From contig NC_080422.1 in NCBI RefSeq assembly GCF_029873635.1, forward strand, positions 11,811,764-11,875,763: 64,000 bases of DNA. Direction: 5' to 3'. The notes beneath the pieces are model-generated. The model had not been told where the DNA came from and did not search any database. It saw nothing but the letters and a program-made list of their open reading frames with translations. Numbering within the stretch: the first letter of the stretch is position 1; the number at the start of each line of letters is the position of its first letter. Below are positions 55,179 to 64,000 of the stretch, in pieces. The translations under genes and the position numbers were made by a program. Source of the stretch: Malania oleifera. Taxonomy: Eukaryota > Streptophyta > Magnoliopsida > Santalales > Ximeniaceae.

Positions 55179-57213
55179 TGTATTCCTAAGAGGGGAGGGG
55201 GTGAATTGGAATTTTAAATTTATCTCCTAGGTTAAACGAGATAGCCGTATAACACACCCTAGGGTCTTTCTAAGCATACACAAATTGCACAAATAATGAT
55301 ATGTAAAAATTAAATCATGCGCAACATTCACAATATAACATACATGTGAGGTAAATATAAAGTGCGGAAATATAAATGGACACACGATATGTTATTGGGG
55401 TTTGGCCATCTGTGCCTACGTCCCCCCCTCTAGCTCGCAAGCTCGAGAATTCCACTAATGCTCATTTAACGGGTGGAGCGGTACCTAATACAACTAGGTC
55501 AATTAGCACAGGGCTGACCTCAACCTTTACAAATTCTCCTTGCGGGGCGGAGAAGACCCTAGGTCAAATTCACAGGGCTGACCCCAACCTGATCCTTCCG
55601 GGTTAGATCAAACCCCCTTAGGCTACACCTAGAAATACAAAAGTATTTTTCACAATAAGACTGGTACAATTATTAAGCTTTCATGAAAAGAAAATATGTA
55701 CCCAATACGCGCAATCACATACACATCAACAATGTAGGTAAATGTAAGTTTAGTGACGTGTATTTTTGTGCAAGCAACATTCAACAAGATATGATTGCTA
55801 ATATGCTCAAGAGTGTTCTAAACAAGCAATTCCTTGGAATTTAAGCAAAGCACAAATCAATAGCAAATCAGTATTCCAAAGATATCAATCAGATATCCAA
55901 ACTAGTTCAAGAAGATTTTTTTCAATGAAATAGACACACTACTAGTTTGAAAATATTTTGCTTGTTTGAAAATATCTTTGCCAAAAACAAAGCTATTGGA
56001 CACTTGCAATAACAATGCAAATATCCTAAGCTTATTAGGTTATCCCAACACAAGATTTATAGTATGAAAATCTATGGGATAAACCTAAGCTAAACTCCCC
56101 AAAAATAATATCTCAATCACACAAGCAAGTGAGAGTATTAGCAATCTAATATACATTAGCACAACCAATATACTCTCACAATACTAAAATGTATCAAGGG
56201 AATAGAAACTTGAGAGTATTTGGATATAAAGAGTATTTGAGATAGAGAGGATTTTTGCTAATTAGTTTGTGCTAATCTCTTCTTAATTTTGCAAATGAGC
56301 CCCTATATATAAAGAATGACAAAATTATAATCGTTGGGGACTTTATGGGTATTATTAAATTTGTTTTAAAACCGATTAGGAAAATTAACCCAGTTGACTT
56401 AATTTTAACCCTTGTAAAAATTAATTTACCTGAGAAGTTTGGGTGCTCGGTCTGAGGTTCGGGTGCCCAAATAGACTCAGTTAAAAAAGCCTTTTTAAAC
56501 AGTTCGGTCGCCCGGGTTTAGGTTCGGTTGCCTGATCAAAAGTCAGAAACATTTGTCGCGCGGTTCGAGTGCTCGAAACAAAGTTCGGTTGCCTGAGCCC
56601 TTTTTGAACTGAAAAGTTCGGTAGCTCGAGTTGGTGAAAAGTAACCTTCTAAGGGTTCAGTCGCTTGAGGGAGATAGGGTCATTTTATGTTCGGTCGCCT
56701 GAAGCCCAGTCAAATTGCTGACTTTCTAGTAGTTCGGGTGCCCAAGGAGTTTTGAATTCCTGAGGTTCGGTTGCCTGACCTCTTACATACTTACCTTATT
56801 TTGTCCAATTTTATTTCAATTCTTTCCCTTGATAATGTAAGTGATTATGGGGACTTTGTGCGCAATGTGTAAGAACCTAGGGTCTTTTCAAGTACGCCCA
56901 AAAACCTAGCGTTGGTCGATCGAAGGGTGCCCTAAAGTCATTCGGCCCCTATGGTCAATCTACGGTCATTTTGAGAGCTTACAAATACCTACATCCATGA
57001 CATGTAGAAATTATTAAAAACCAACATACCTAGTTACTATTATAGACCCAAATTACACAAAATATAAATTATAATAAGTCTTCAGGGTCTTTAGTCTTCA
57101 AGTCTTCATGTGCCATCAATTGGTTTGCTAATATAAACCTGCACACAAACTAAATAGACATTAAATGTTAGAGTATTTGTCATAATCAAAACAGGACATG
57201 ACCCATAGGGTCA
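55179..57213 (-). repeat. LTR-type repeat (possibly solo LTR), nested in LTR I
   Basis: It begins TGTATTCCTAAGAGGGGAGG on the plus strand, a start I recognise from common plant LTR-type repeats, and ends near CATAGGGTCA. A TATA box on the minus strand (TTTATATATAGGGGC, near 56300-56315) sets the orientation, with a motif array upstream at 56430-56790. Near 55393-55418 it holds a diverged version of the TTGGC...GCCTACGTCC hairpin seen in the 407-bp solo LTR. Short repeats around CAGGGCTGACC lie at 55508 and 55580. No 5-bp duplication was found, so the edges are approximate. No coding frame. Confidence 0.55.
56430..56790 (-). promoter_or_regulatory. Array of TTCGGTCGCCTGA-type motifs upstream of a TATA box
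   Basis: About ten copies of a motif close to GTTCGGTCGCCCGAA occur in 360 bp, for example TTCGGTCGCCCGG (56503), TTCGGTTGCCTGA (56526), TTCGAGTGCTCGA (56565), TTCGGTCGCCTGA (56691) and TTCGGGTGCCCAA (56733). Most differences are C-to-T or G-to-A. The array lies about 120 bp upstream of the minus-strand TATA box. Regulatory function is inferred from placement. Confidence 0.5.
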
Positions 57214-57762
57214 ATACTAATCCAATCAACACGTTCAGAAAACTCATTACTTTAATCCTATGGTCTCGTATTCAAGTTTAATTGACTAGTTTTGAAGATA
57301 ATAACCCATATCCTAACCCTAGGATCAAATACTCCTTTTTAAACAGTTGGATTTTGAAACAAAAACTGTAAACATATATATATAAGTATAAACTTCTTTT
57401 TAACTTGTAGAATTTATAAAAAGAATAATATAATTTATTCCCTTTACCTTGACCTTGGATCAGTACCTAGGAAATCTAAACCTAAAATCTGCTCCGATTA
57501 ATTTGCTCAGGATCGAAGCTGGGACCTCGTGGTGGTGTTCGTTTTTCAATTTGACTTACGAGTGGATAAATAATCTAGAGAGAGAGAGAGAAAGTAACGG
57601 TGAGGAGCGAGAAAATAAATTGAGGAGAGAGAGTAAGAATTTAGAATACAAGAGGGAGGCGTGAGGGGGGAGGGTGAGTTGGGGCAATTGAATTAGAAAG
57701 GAGAAATTGAAATCTTCTAAAGAAGATTCAACCTTTACATAAATATCTAATACTTTATTATA

Positions 57763-57764
<2 letters not shown>

Positions 57765-57803
<39 letters not shown>

Positions 57804-57834
57804 CTTCTTATCTTTAGCTTTGAAGCTTCTTCAC

Positions 57835-57870
<36 letters not shown>
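57765..57870. repeat. Two (TA)n microsatellites
   Basis: Alternating AT runs at about 57767-57797 and 57838-57868, separated by a 40-bp unique stretch, within LTR I. Confidence 0.85.
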
Positions 57871-57873
<3 letters not shown>

Positions 57874-58025
57874 TTACTTTATAAATATCTTACTTTATGT
57901 TTTTGTTTTATATTACATTTCATTCTTTATTTTATCATCTTATTTAATTCATCACCTAATTAATTAATTAATTATATTTTATTTATTTATTTATTTCTTT
58001 TCTTTTCTTGGGCTGGATTACTACA

Positions 58026-59119
58026 AAAAGAGAACTCACTCGTGCTTTGCCGCGAGTGGTGGAGGCCCCAGAGATGGTGGGGAGAGAGATGTGACCAGAG
58101 AAGGTTTGACTCGGTTCAACCTTCCTAAAATCACCCTATTTTTTAAATAATAATAATTTTAATAAATTCATTTTTAAATCCATTTTTAATTCAAAAAAAT
58201 GGGAAAATAGTAAACAAAAAATTTAAAATCATAGAAAAATCCAAAAAAATAAAAAAATAATTATGAAAGCCATTTTTACTCAAGGGACTAATAAAATAAA
58301 ATCTAAAAAATAAAAAAATCTTAACAAAAAATTGAAAAATTGCAAAAAAAAAAAAAAAATCCTAAAAAATATAGAAATATTATAGAAACATTTTGGGACC
58401 TTTTTTGCTCAATTTTGATCACTTTTAGTGGTTTTCCTTATGTGGCTTGTTTATGGTGTGCCTTGTTTGCCACATGATTACATGTTTTGTCTATCCTTCT
58501 ATGTGTGCATGTGCTTGCAGTGTGTGTGCATATCCCCATGAGGAAGAACATGATGAATTAGGGTTATATAATCTCCAGTCATCGCTTGAGGGGCGAGGAG
58601 TCCAGAAGAATTCCTTCGGTTGCAAGACAGAAGACCCCTCGATTTATGAGCATTATTTTCTCACGTCTTGTGATTTACATGTTTGAATAAATACTTACTT
58701 TATTAATTGCATGTGTTTTTAGATTAAAATTTCATAACAAATCTTTCTTTGAACTTAGACCGAGTTATATTGAAGTATGCCCTCAAGAAATCAGAGCCAG
58801 TGACTTTTGCCTTTATCAAGGCCTTTGGATATATAAAGGTCAAGTAAAGGAAATGCCTAACATGTAAATTAATTGATGCTCCAATTAGAATATTCATTTC
58901 CCCACTCTCAAAGAAAACCAACTTCAAAATAAATATGTTTTTGATAAGCAAATATCACTTGCAGCTACTATTAATAAGGTCATGTGTGTCGTTTTTTTTG
59001 GCCCTGACAAAACTTACTGCCCCTTTGTGCTGACATTCGTCAAGTGGGCTGCCCACCATCCGCCAATCACATCAGCGGACTGCTGTGAATTGAAATTTAT
59101 TATTAAACTCGGCCAAGCA
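58026..59119. other. Repeat-like and unassigned DNA upstream of tRNA-Asn
   Basis: From 58026 to about 58700 the sequence looks like LTR or leader DNA of an old element (GGTTTGACTCGGTTCAACC near 58105, A-rich runs 58180-58370, TCCTTCGGTTGCAAGACAGA near 58612), but I cannot assign it. From 58700 to 59119 no gene or repeat was recognised. Confidence 0.4.
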
Positions 59120-59136
59120 GCTGGAGTAGCTCAGTT

Positions 59137-59169
<33 letters not shown>

Positions 59170-59193
59170 AAGGTTCAAGCCCTTCCTCTAGCG
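59120..59193 (+). tRNA. trnN-GUU: tRNA-Asn (anticodon GTT)
   Basis: A 74-base cloverleaf: acceptor stem GCTGGAG with CTCTAGC (one G-T pair) and discriminator G; D arm GCTC/GAGC; anticodon arm TGTGG-CTGTTAA-CCACA with GTT at the tip; T arm GAAGG-TTCAAGC-CCTTC. Both internal Pol III boxes are in place (TAGCTCAGTTGG and GGTTCAAGC). A TTTCTTT terminator-like run follows within 6 bases. It matches plant nuclear tRNA-Asn with few changes and reads asparagine codons AAC and AAT. All stems are intact, so it is probably functional. Confidence 0.96.
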
Positions 59194-60180
59194 GATTTCT
59201 TTCTAAAATTAGCATGGACACTCTTTTGCAAAATTCTTGGGCCAAAGGGAGCCCTCTCTTGCTGTGCAATGTTAATTTTATATAAATATATAAAATTAGG
59301 CATATTTAATACACGAGTCTCACTAGTTCAAGAGCAACTAATAGAATTAAAAAGGTATTTCGATGGAGACAAAAATCTAATATTTGATCATTTGACTTCA
59401 TTAAGAAAATTTACTCACAATCCAATTAAGCTAAGTGCGTGTGCGAGAATAATCAAGTTAGTTTGAGAAACTAGCTCAATCGAGCTAATTGAGAGATGAC
59501 AATCAAGTTTGATACTAATTATTTAATTAACCAACTTAACTCGAACAAATCAACTATCTTAACATATAAATGCTAATCGTGCGTAGTTGGTGCATTTTTG
59601 AGATGAAGATGTTAAATTCAATTATTAGCTACAACTTATGTTTGTCAAGCAACGAACTAGTACATCTGACGTTAATGCCTATTTCTTAGAATATACTCAT
59701 ATCCTCACAGCTAAATATAAAGAAAGTTATATGAAATATGCTACCTCCTTCCAGTGGAGAACATAGTTTTTTCTTTTTTTCTTTATTTTTAATTTTTTTA
59801 TGTTGTTCTTAGGTAGTATTTCGAAACACAACCTTAGGCTTCTAGGAAAAAACTTTAAATTGGGAGGGCGATCCTCCGGTGGGCTGATTGTACCCCAAAC
59901 TACGAGCGAAGTAATCTTCGTGGGAAGAAAGAAGCTAATAGAGTCATAGAAGATCCCGAAAGAGGCGAATTGTCAATGAATTTCCAAACGATTCTCAACC
60001 AACATACTCGTCGTAAAAATTATAAGGACTCCATTTCAAGTTTTAGATCTAAATTTGTGTGAATTTAAATGAAAATTAATATAATTTTATATGATATTTT
60101 GTTAAAATTCACACACATCTAAATTTAATTTTTCAAATGACTGATTTTATTTTAAGCTCTTCTGATTTCTCTCTCTCCCC

Positions 60181-60245
<65 letters not shown>

Positions 60246-60611
60246 GTTGTCTTTGTAATATTCCAAAACAAAAAAGAAGCCGGCCATAAACAAAGCACCA
60301 AAAATCAGAATGGCTCCACGTACAATCATATCTCCAACTATTTCCTCTTTTCCAAAAGCAACAATTCACCATAACGTGCCTTTACAGCTACCACCCCCAA
60401 ATACAAAAGGAAAAAGAAAGAAAGAAAGAAACAAAAAAGAAGAAAGAGCTAGCAGAGCGCAGCTTGCCCTTCCTCCTTTTATTACAAACACAAATTGCTC
60501 CCTCCATGACACAAGAATTTACTACACGTTTGGGCACATAAAAATAGAATGAAACCCAATTCACCATTTCATGCAAAACAAACGCGGCCTTAATTCACCG
60601 ATCTAGCTTAT
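59194..60611. other. Intergenic DNA and 3' flank of the aquaporin gene
   Basis: No gene was recognised. A GC-richer island at about 59860-59990 (GATCCTCCGGTGGGCTGATT) has no assigned origin. A (CT)n/(CA)n microsatellite lies at about 60165-60238. The stretch from about 60240 to 60611 probably includes the 3' UTR of the aquaporin gene. Confidence 0.5.
60165..60238. repeat. Compound (CT)n(CA)n microsatellite
   Basis: An imperfect CT run changes into about 14 CA units at 60210-60238, downstream of the aquaporin gene. Confidence 0.9.
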
Positions 60612-62232
60612 TCAGAAATCGCTGGTGAGAGGAGCGTGGTCGGAGCGCATGAACACGTTGCCGTAGACGAGCCCGGCGAGGCCACCTCCGATGAGGGGTC
60701 CGACCCAGTAGATCCAGTTGTGGTGGAAGTCACCGCTGACGACGGCGGGGCCAAAGGAGCGGGCGGGGTTCATGGACCCGCCGGAGAAGGGGCCAGCGGC
60801 CAGGATGTTGGCGCCGACGATGAAGCCGATGGCGATGGGGGCAATGGTGCCCAAGGAACCCTTCTTGGGGTCAGCTGCGGTGGCGTAGACGGTGTAGACA
60901 AGAGCAAAGGTGATGATGATCTCCATTACTACTCCTTCTATTGCCCCTACTCCGGCCGATACGCTGTGCGTGGGCATGGCCTGAAAAAACAATTATCCAC
61001 CCAAACAATGCGCTAATAATTCATTTATAAATTAATGGCAAAAAAAGATAAATAAGTTAATCATATTTGGTTTCTTTTTCTTATTTGTTTAATAATGAGC
61101 TACTTCCAAAAATTAACATGACCAAATTAAAATAGCTCTTTAGTTATGAAAAATAATTTTTATTTTTATTTCTTATTTATTTTAAAATTTACAAAGAGGT
61201 GTAAGAATTGTATTGAATTTGGATAACATATAATATAAAATTATATTAAAATTTGTTCAAATTTATTCAAATCTGAAATCTATACTTTGATAGTTAGAAT
61301 ATTTTAATATTTTTATGTATAAAAATATTTAAAAAATTGTTATTTTTAAAATTTTCATTAAATGTTAAGCAATTAAATAGTGGGACTTTCCATTGTTTTT
61401 TGAATAGAAAAATATTTTTCAAAACTTATTAGGCCCTAAAGTACTTAAAATATATAAGACCCCATGATATTTTAGTTTAGGAAGGCATGTTAATGTTAAA
61501 TTGATGTAAAAATTAGCTTGCAAAAAAGAAAAGAAAAGAAAAGAAAATATTATTAATGATTAAGCAAACTAAGAAAATAGTTTTAAAATAGGGAAAAAGG
61601 AATTAAATAATAAAAAAAATAGTGAGATTAAGTAATTAAATATAGATGAATTAAGAGAAGGGGGAGGGTATTTAATTAATGTTGCATGAAATGATGAGTG
61701 AATAAATAAGAAATGGAATGAGTAACTACTTACCAAGCCGCCGGTGACGACCTTGAGGAGGAAACAGGCGACGATGGAGCCGAGGAGCTGGGCAATCCAG
61801 TAGAAGATGCCGGTGAGGACGGTGATTTGGCCGCACACCGCCAACCCAAAAGTCACCGCCGGATTCACGTGCCCCCCCGATATGTTAGCCCCCACCGACA
61901 CCGCCACAAACAGCGCAAAGCCGTGGCAGATGGCCACCGCCACCAGCCCCGCCGGATCCAGCGCAGCCCCATTCGTTAACTTATCTAATATTAATTAATC
62001 AATATGATTCATCAGTGCATCATAGAAACAAATAAACGAAAAGACAGATGAATGCTAATATTGCGCGCAGGACGATGGAAGAAAGGATTGTAAGCAAGTG
62101 ATTACTGTAGGCAATGGCGGAGCCAACACCGGCGAAGACAAAGAGGAGAGTGGAGATGAACTCGGCGAGGTAGGCCTTGAAAGATCCCAAGCTGAACGAG
62201 TCTTCAAACCTTCCAAATGCTATTCCCCCCAT
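60612..62232 (-). CDS. TIP2: Tonoplast aquaporin, TIP2 (delta-TIP) type
   Basis: Three exons, 62232-62106, 61984-61734 and 60980-60612 (stop TGA at 60614-60612), give 248 residues, the usual TIP length. Introns are 121 and 753 bp with GT...AG ends (GTAATC/TTAG and GTAAGT/TTCAG); the codon for N43 is split. The protein begins [20 protein letters not shown] and contains both pore motifs, [11 protein letters not shown] (about residues 80-90) and [11 protein letters not shown] (about 194-204), within six predicted membrane helices. The selectivity-filter residues look like His (CHGFALF), Ile (PIAIGFIVG), Gly (AAGPFSG) and Arg (NPAR), the set known for TIP2. The tail is HAPLTSDF. Family members sit in the vacuolar membrane and pass water and, for TIP2, ammonia. 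No stops or frame breaks are present, and third codon positions in exon 2 are GC-rich. Confidence 0.97.
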
Positions 62233-62283
62233 CTTTGATTTCCTTAACTAACTAATAAGCTATTTTATTTCCACAGCTCTGAG

Positions 62284-62325
62284 GGTGAAGGTGAAGGTGA
62301 AGGTGAAGGTGAAGGTGAAGGTGAA
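62284..62325. repeat. (GGTGAA)7 repeat in the presumed 5' UTR of TIP2
   Basis: Seven near-perfect 6-bp units lie about 50-95 bp upstream of the aquaporin start codon. On the transcript strand they read (TTCACC)n. Confidence 0.9.
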
Positions 62326-62365
62326 GATGAAGGGATGGGATGGGTGGTGAACACGATCAGATTAA

Positions 62366-62374
62366 GATATATAG
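62366..62374 (-). promoter_or_regulatory. Likely TATA box of the aquaporin gene
   Basis: On the minus strand CCTATATATCTT lies about 135 bp upstream of the ATG. An alternative ATTATATATATGAG lies further upstream near 62425. Distance and sequence fit a plant core promoter; the transcript start was not determined. Confidence 0.5.
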
Positions 62375-62432
62375 GGAAAGCTCCTGCGCTAGCTAGCCTG
62401 TCTGGCCCTTTCTTCTTCCTACTCATATATAT

Positions 62433-62773
62433 AATAGACCTCTGCTCCCATTTTTCACTCACCAAAACATATCCATTCATTCATTCATGCATACGTACAT
62501 TCATAGATACATACATACATGCATAAAAAATTATATGGTATAATGTTTTTAGATTAATGGGTTCATGAGTTTCTAGACTCTAGAAAAGGTCCCTCTCTTT
62601 TGTTTTGATTATAATTAATATTGTCTCAAATATATTATAATTATTTTAGGAAAAAAGAAAAAATATTGTTAAAATTTCAGTTGAGGGGGATAAAATGGTA
62701 GCTGTCACTGCCTTACTTTAATGGAATTGTCGCGATGCTCATCAATGATTCACCCATGTGAGGAACCAATGAA

Positions 62774-62823
<50 letters not shown>

Positions 62824-63189
62824 AGATGAAGCATGATGATAGAAAAAACAAGAAAGGATGGGTGTGGGGGGCATGCATGTATAGATGCACGATCCGTTTT
62901 GGTCCACAAACTGCACCGACCATGACCTAGAATGATCGAGACTGGCGTGAGGGTTGCCTGTACAATTTGTAAATTGAAAGGATAGGGTTAGTGGGTGTGT
63001 TACACATATAATTATCCTTAAAGATCATTAATTAATTTATTTGTATTAAATTAATTAAGGGTTTAATATAATGGGAAATGGCCGGCTTGATGAGGTGGAA
63101 TTGTGCTTTTTTTTTTTTGGGGAAAAAAAATGAGAAGAGGCTTGTTTGGCACTTTTATGTCTCCTTTAATTAATTGAATTTTTCACAAT

Positions 63190-63260
<71 letters not shown>

Positions 63261-63410
63261 CGGTTGTGGATATATATCAATGGATATCCACTCTGGAATT
63301 CTTTTGTCCTTAAGGTAGAACCAAGGCCCGGGTACACACTACATGCTGTTTAATTGGTGAATTTTCTTAATAAATTTTTACTATTCTTTTTTCCTTCAAA
63401 ATTATTTATT
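62433..63410. other. Upstream region of TIP2 with microsatellites
   Basis: No gene was recognised. (GT)n(GA)n lies at about 62774-62820, and a long (CT)n of about 32 units at 63192-63255. CATT/CATA-type short repeats lie at 62471-62525. A T run lies near 63108-63118. Confidence 0.6.
63192..63255. repeat. (CT)32 microsatellite
   Basis: An uninterrupted CT run of about 64 bp, likely to vary in length between individuals. Confidence 0.95.
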
Positions 63411-63622
63411 TATTTATTTGGTAACGAGGGACTCCTACCACCAATGAGCCGAATTGGACCCCCCAGTGTGGCAACAAACCCCGCCTATGTCGATAGTGCC
63501 CTCCATTAGTGTAGGATGTAATCACCGATATGCACTCAACTGGTAGGGTTCGAACCCCAGACACACCTCTCTTTCAAGGCTATCTAGCTTTCGTCCTTAC
63601 TACTTGAACTTGTGCCCGGAGA
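63411..63622 (-). mobile_element. tRNA-derived SINE with 18-bp target duplication
   Basis: The 212-bp unit is flanked by perfect direct repeats CCTTCAAAATTATTTATT at 63393-63410 and 63623-63640. On the minus strand it begins near 63622, has an A-box-like TAGTAAGGACGAAAGC (near 63600), a consensus B box GGTTCGAACCC (63556-63546) and ends in an (AAAT)n tail on the left. These are the marks of retroposition by LINE machinery. The body is non-coding. The copy looks recent because the duplication is unbroken. Confidence 0.9.
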
Positions 63623-63640
63623 CCTTCAAAATTATTTATT

Positions 63641-64000
63641 GGTACGACGCATAGTGGCTAGTCAAAGATTTAAGGACCCATATAAAGATGGGATGGGATA
63701 GAGGCCGTGGAAATTTATGAGGTGGGGATATCCCTATTTCTTCTTGTTGTCTTGAGGGATATTAGACTTTTTCGTGAATAATTTTTCAATATATTTGGTG
63801 TTTTAATTGTGTAAATAATTCATTTAAAATTGTAAGTGTGTTTACTTGCAAGATATTTGGATTTGTTTGCTTGGTAACTTAAGTCGACTTGATTCTAGTC
63901 CAACTTGAGCTACTCAAGAAGTTTAACGAGTTGAATTTCTTTTTTTGGTGTTTTATAATGCTAATTTCGAGCCTAATTAAGCTTTTACAATTTAATTATT
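63641..64000. other. AT-rich right edge, no gene seen
   Basis: I see no coding sequence or recognised repeat apart from short homopolymer runs. Confidence 0.5.

Larger units (their letters stand above)
50115..58025 (-). repeat. Outer minus-strand LTR I with two nested insertions
   Basis: On the minus strand it begins TGTAGTAATCCAGCCC at 58025 and ends near 50115 (GACACCTAACA). Between them lie solo LTR G (50694-54856) and an LTR-type element (55179-57213). Without these it is about 1.7 kb. Typical family features remain: a GA-rich stretch on the plus strand at 57574-57630, the GAGACACTTTTTAGTAAGG block near 50421 and a long (TA)n at 57765-57869. It lacks CGTCGACG-type sites. The left edge abuts the end of chromovirus F, so the exact start and target duplication are unknown. 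Confidence 0.6.

Noticed and set aside
60636-61016. 126-residue open frame on the plus strand opposite the third aquaporin exon
   Set aside because: It is an antisense shadow caused by the GC-rich codon use of the real TIP2 exon.

Overview
The window is nuclear DNA from a plant, most likely a eudicot tree or shrub with a repeat-rich genome. The evidence is a three-exon tonoplast aquaporin gene, the start of a long-form tRNase Z gene with plant-type introns, a tRNA-Asn(GTT) gene, and layers of plant Ty1/copia and Ty3/gypsy LTR retrotransposons, a LINE remnant and tRNA-type SINEs. Only three host genes are supported. Most of the sequence is retrotransposon, nearly all of it decayed by stops, frameshifts, deletions and nested insertions. 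I cannot name the species.

Left part (1-12312). A degenerate copia element (1499 to about 6908) carries a 407-bp solo LTR in its integrase. Next, on the minus strand, come exons 1 and 2 of a tRNase Z gene (8788-7886) whose later exons are not visible; a 5'-truncated Au-like SINE lies just downstream. Then comes AT-rich DNA with a possible inverted-repeat transposon and a LINE 3' end with a zf-RVT/RNase H segment and a poly(A) tail (minus strand, about 11565-10303).

Middle (12313-46403). A gypsy chromovirus (12313-22747, 5-bp TSD AGTCA) has a solo LTR in its RNase H domain. A second chromovirus on the minus strand (23750-44132) has a solo LTR in its left LTR and a truncated solo LTR in its integrase. 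That truncated LTR is split by a gag-only Athila/TR-GAG-like element (30500-37558). The second chromovirus itself split an older LTR-type repeat, whose halves lie at 23626-23749 and from 44133.

Right part (46404-64000). A 5'-truncated chromovirus (46404 to about 50114) abuts a minus-strand LTR (about 50115-58025) that holds two further insertions, one with a second solo LTR nested in it. The host DNA that follows has the tRNA-Asn gene (59120-59193), the TIP2-type aquaporin gene (minus strand, 62232-60612, three exons, 248 residues), microsatellites and a SINE with an 18-bp perfect target duplication (63411-63622).

Main signals beyond the standard catalogue: (1) arrays of the perfect palindrome TCGTCGACGA placed upstream of the TATA box in the chromovirus LTRs, with a different motif array in the same place in an unrelated LTR; (2) a conserved block in eight LTR copies that can fold as a hairpin with a palindromic loop, a candidate RNA dimerisation signal; (3) datable nesting, with five solo LTRs flanked by perfect 5-bp TSDs. 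I saw no CRISPR array, operon or bacterial-type system. All calls were made by reading; no alignment or database search was run.
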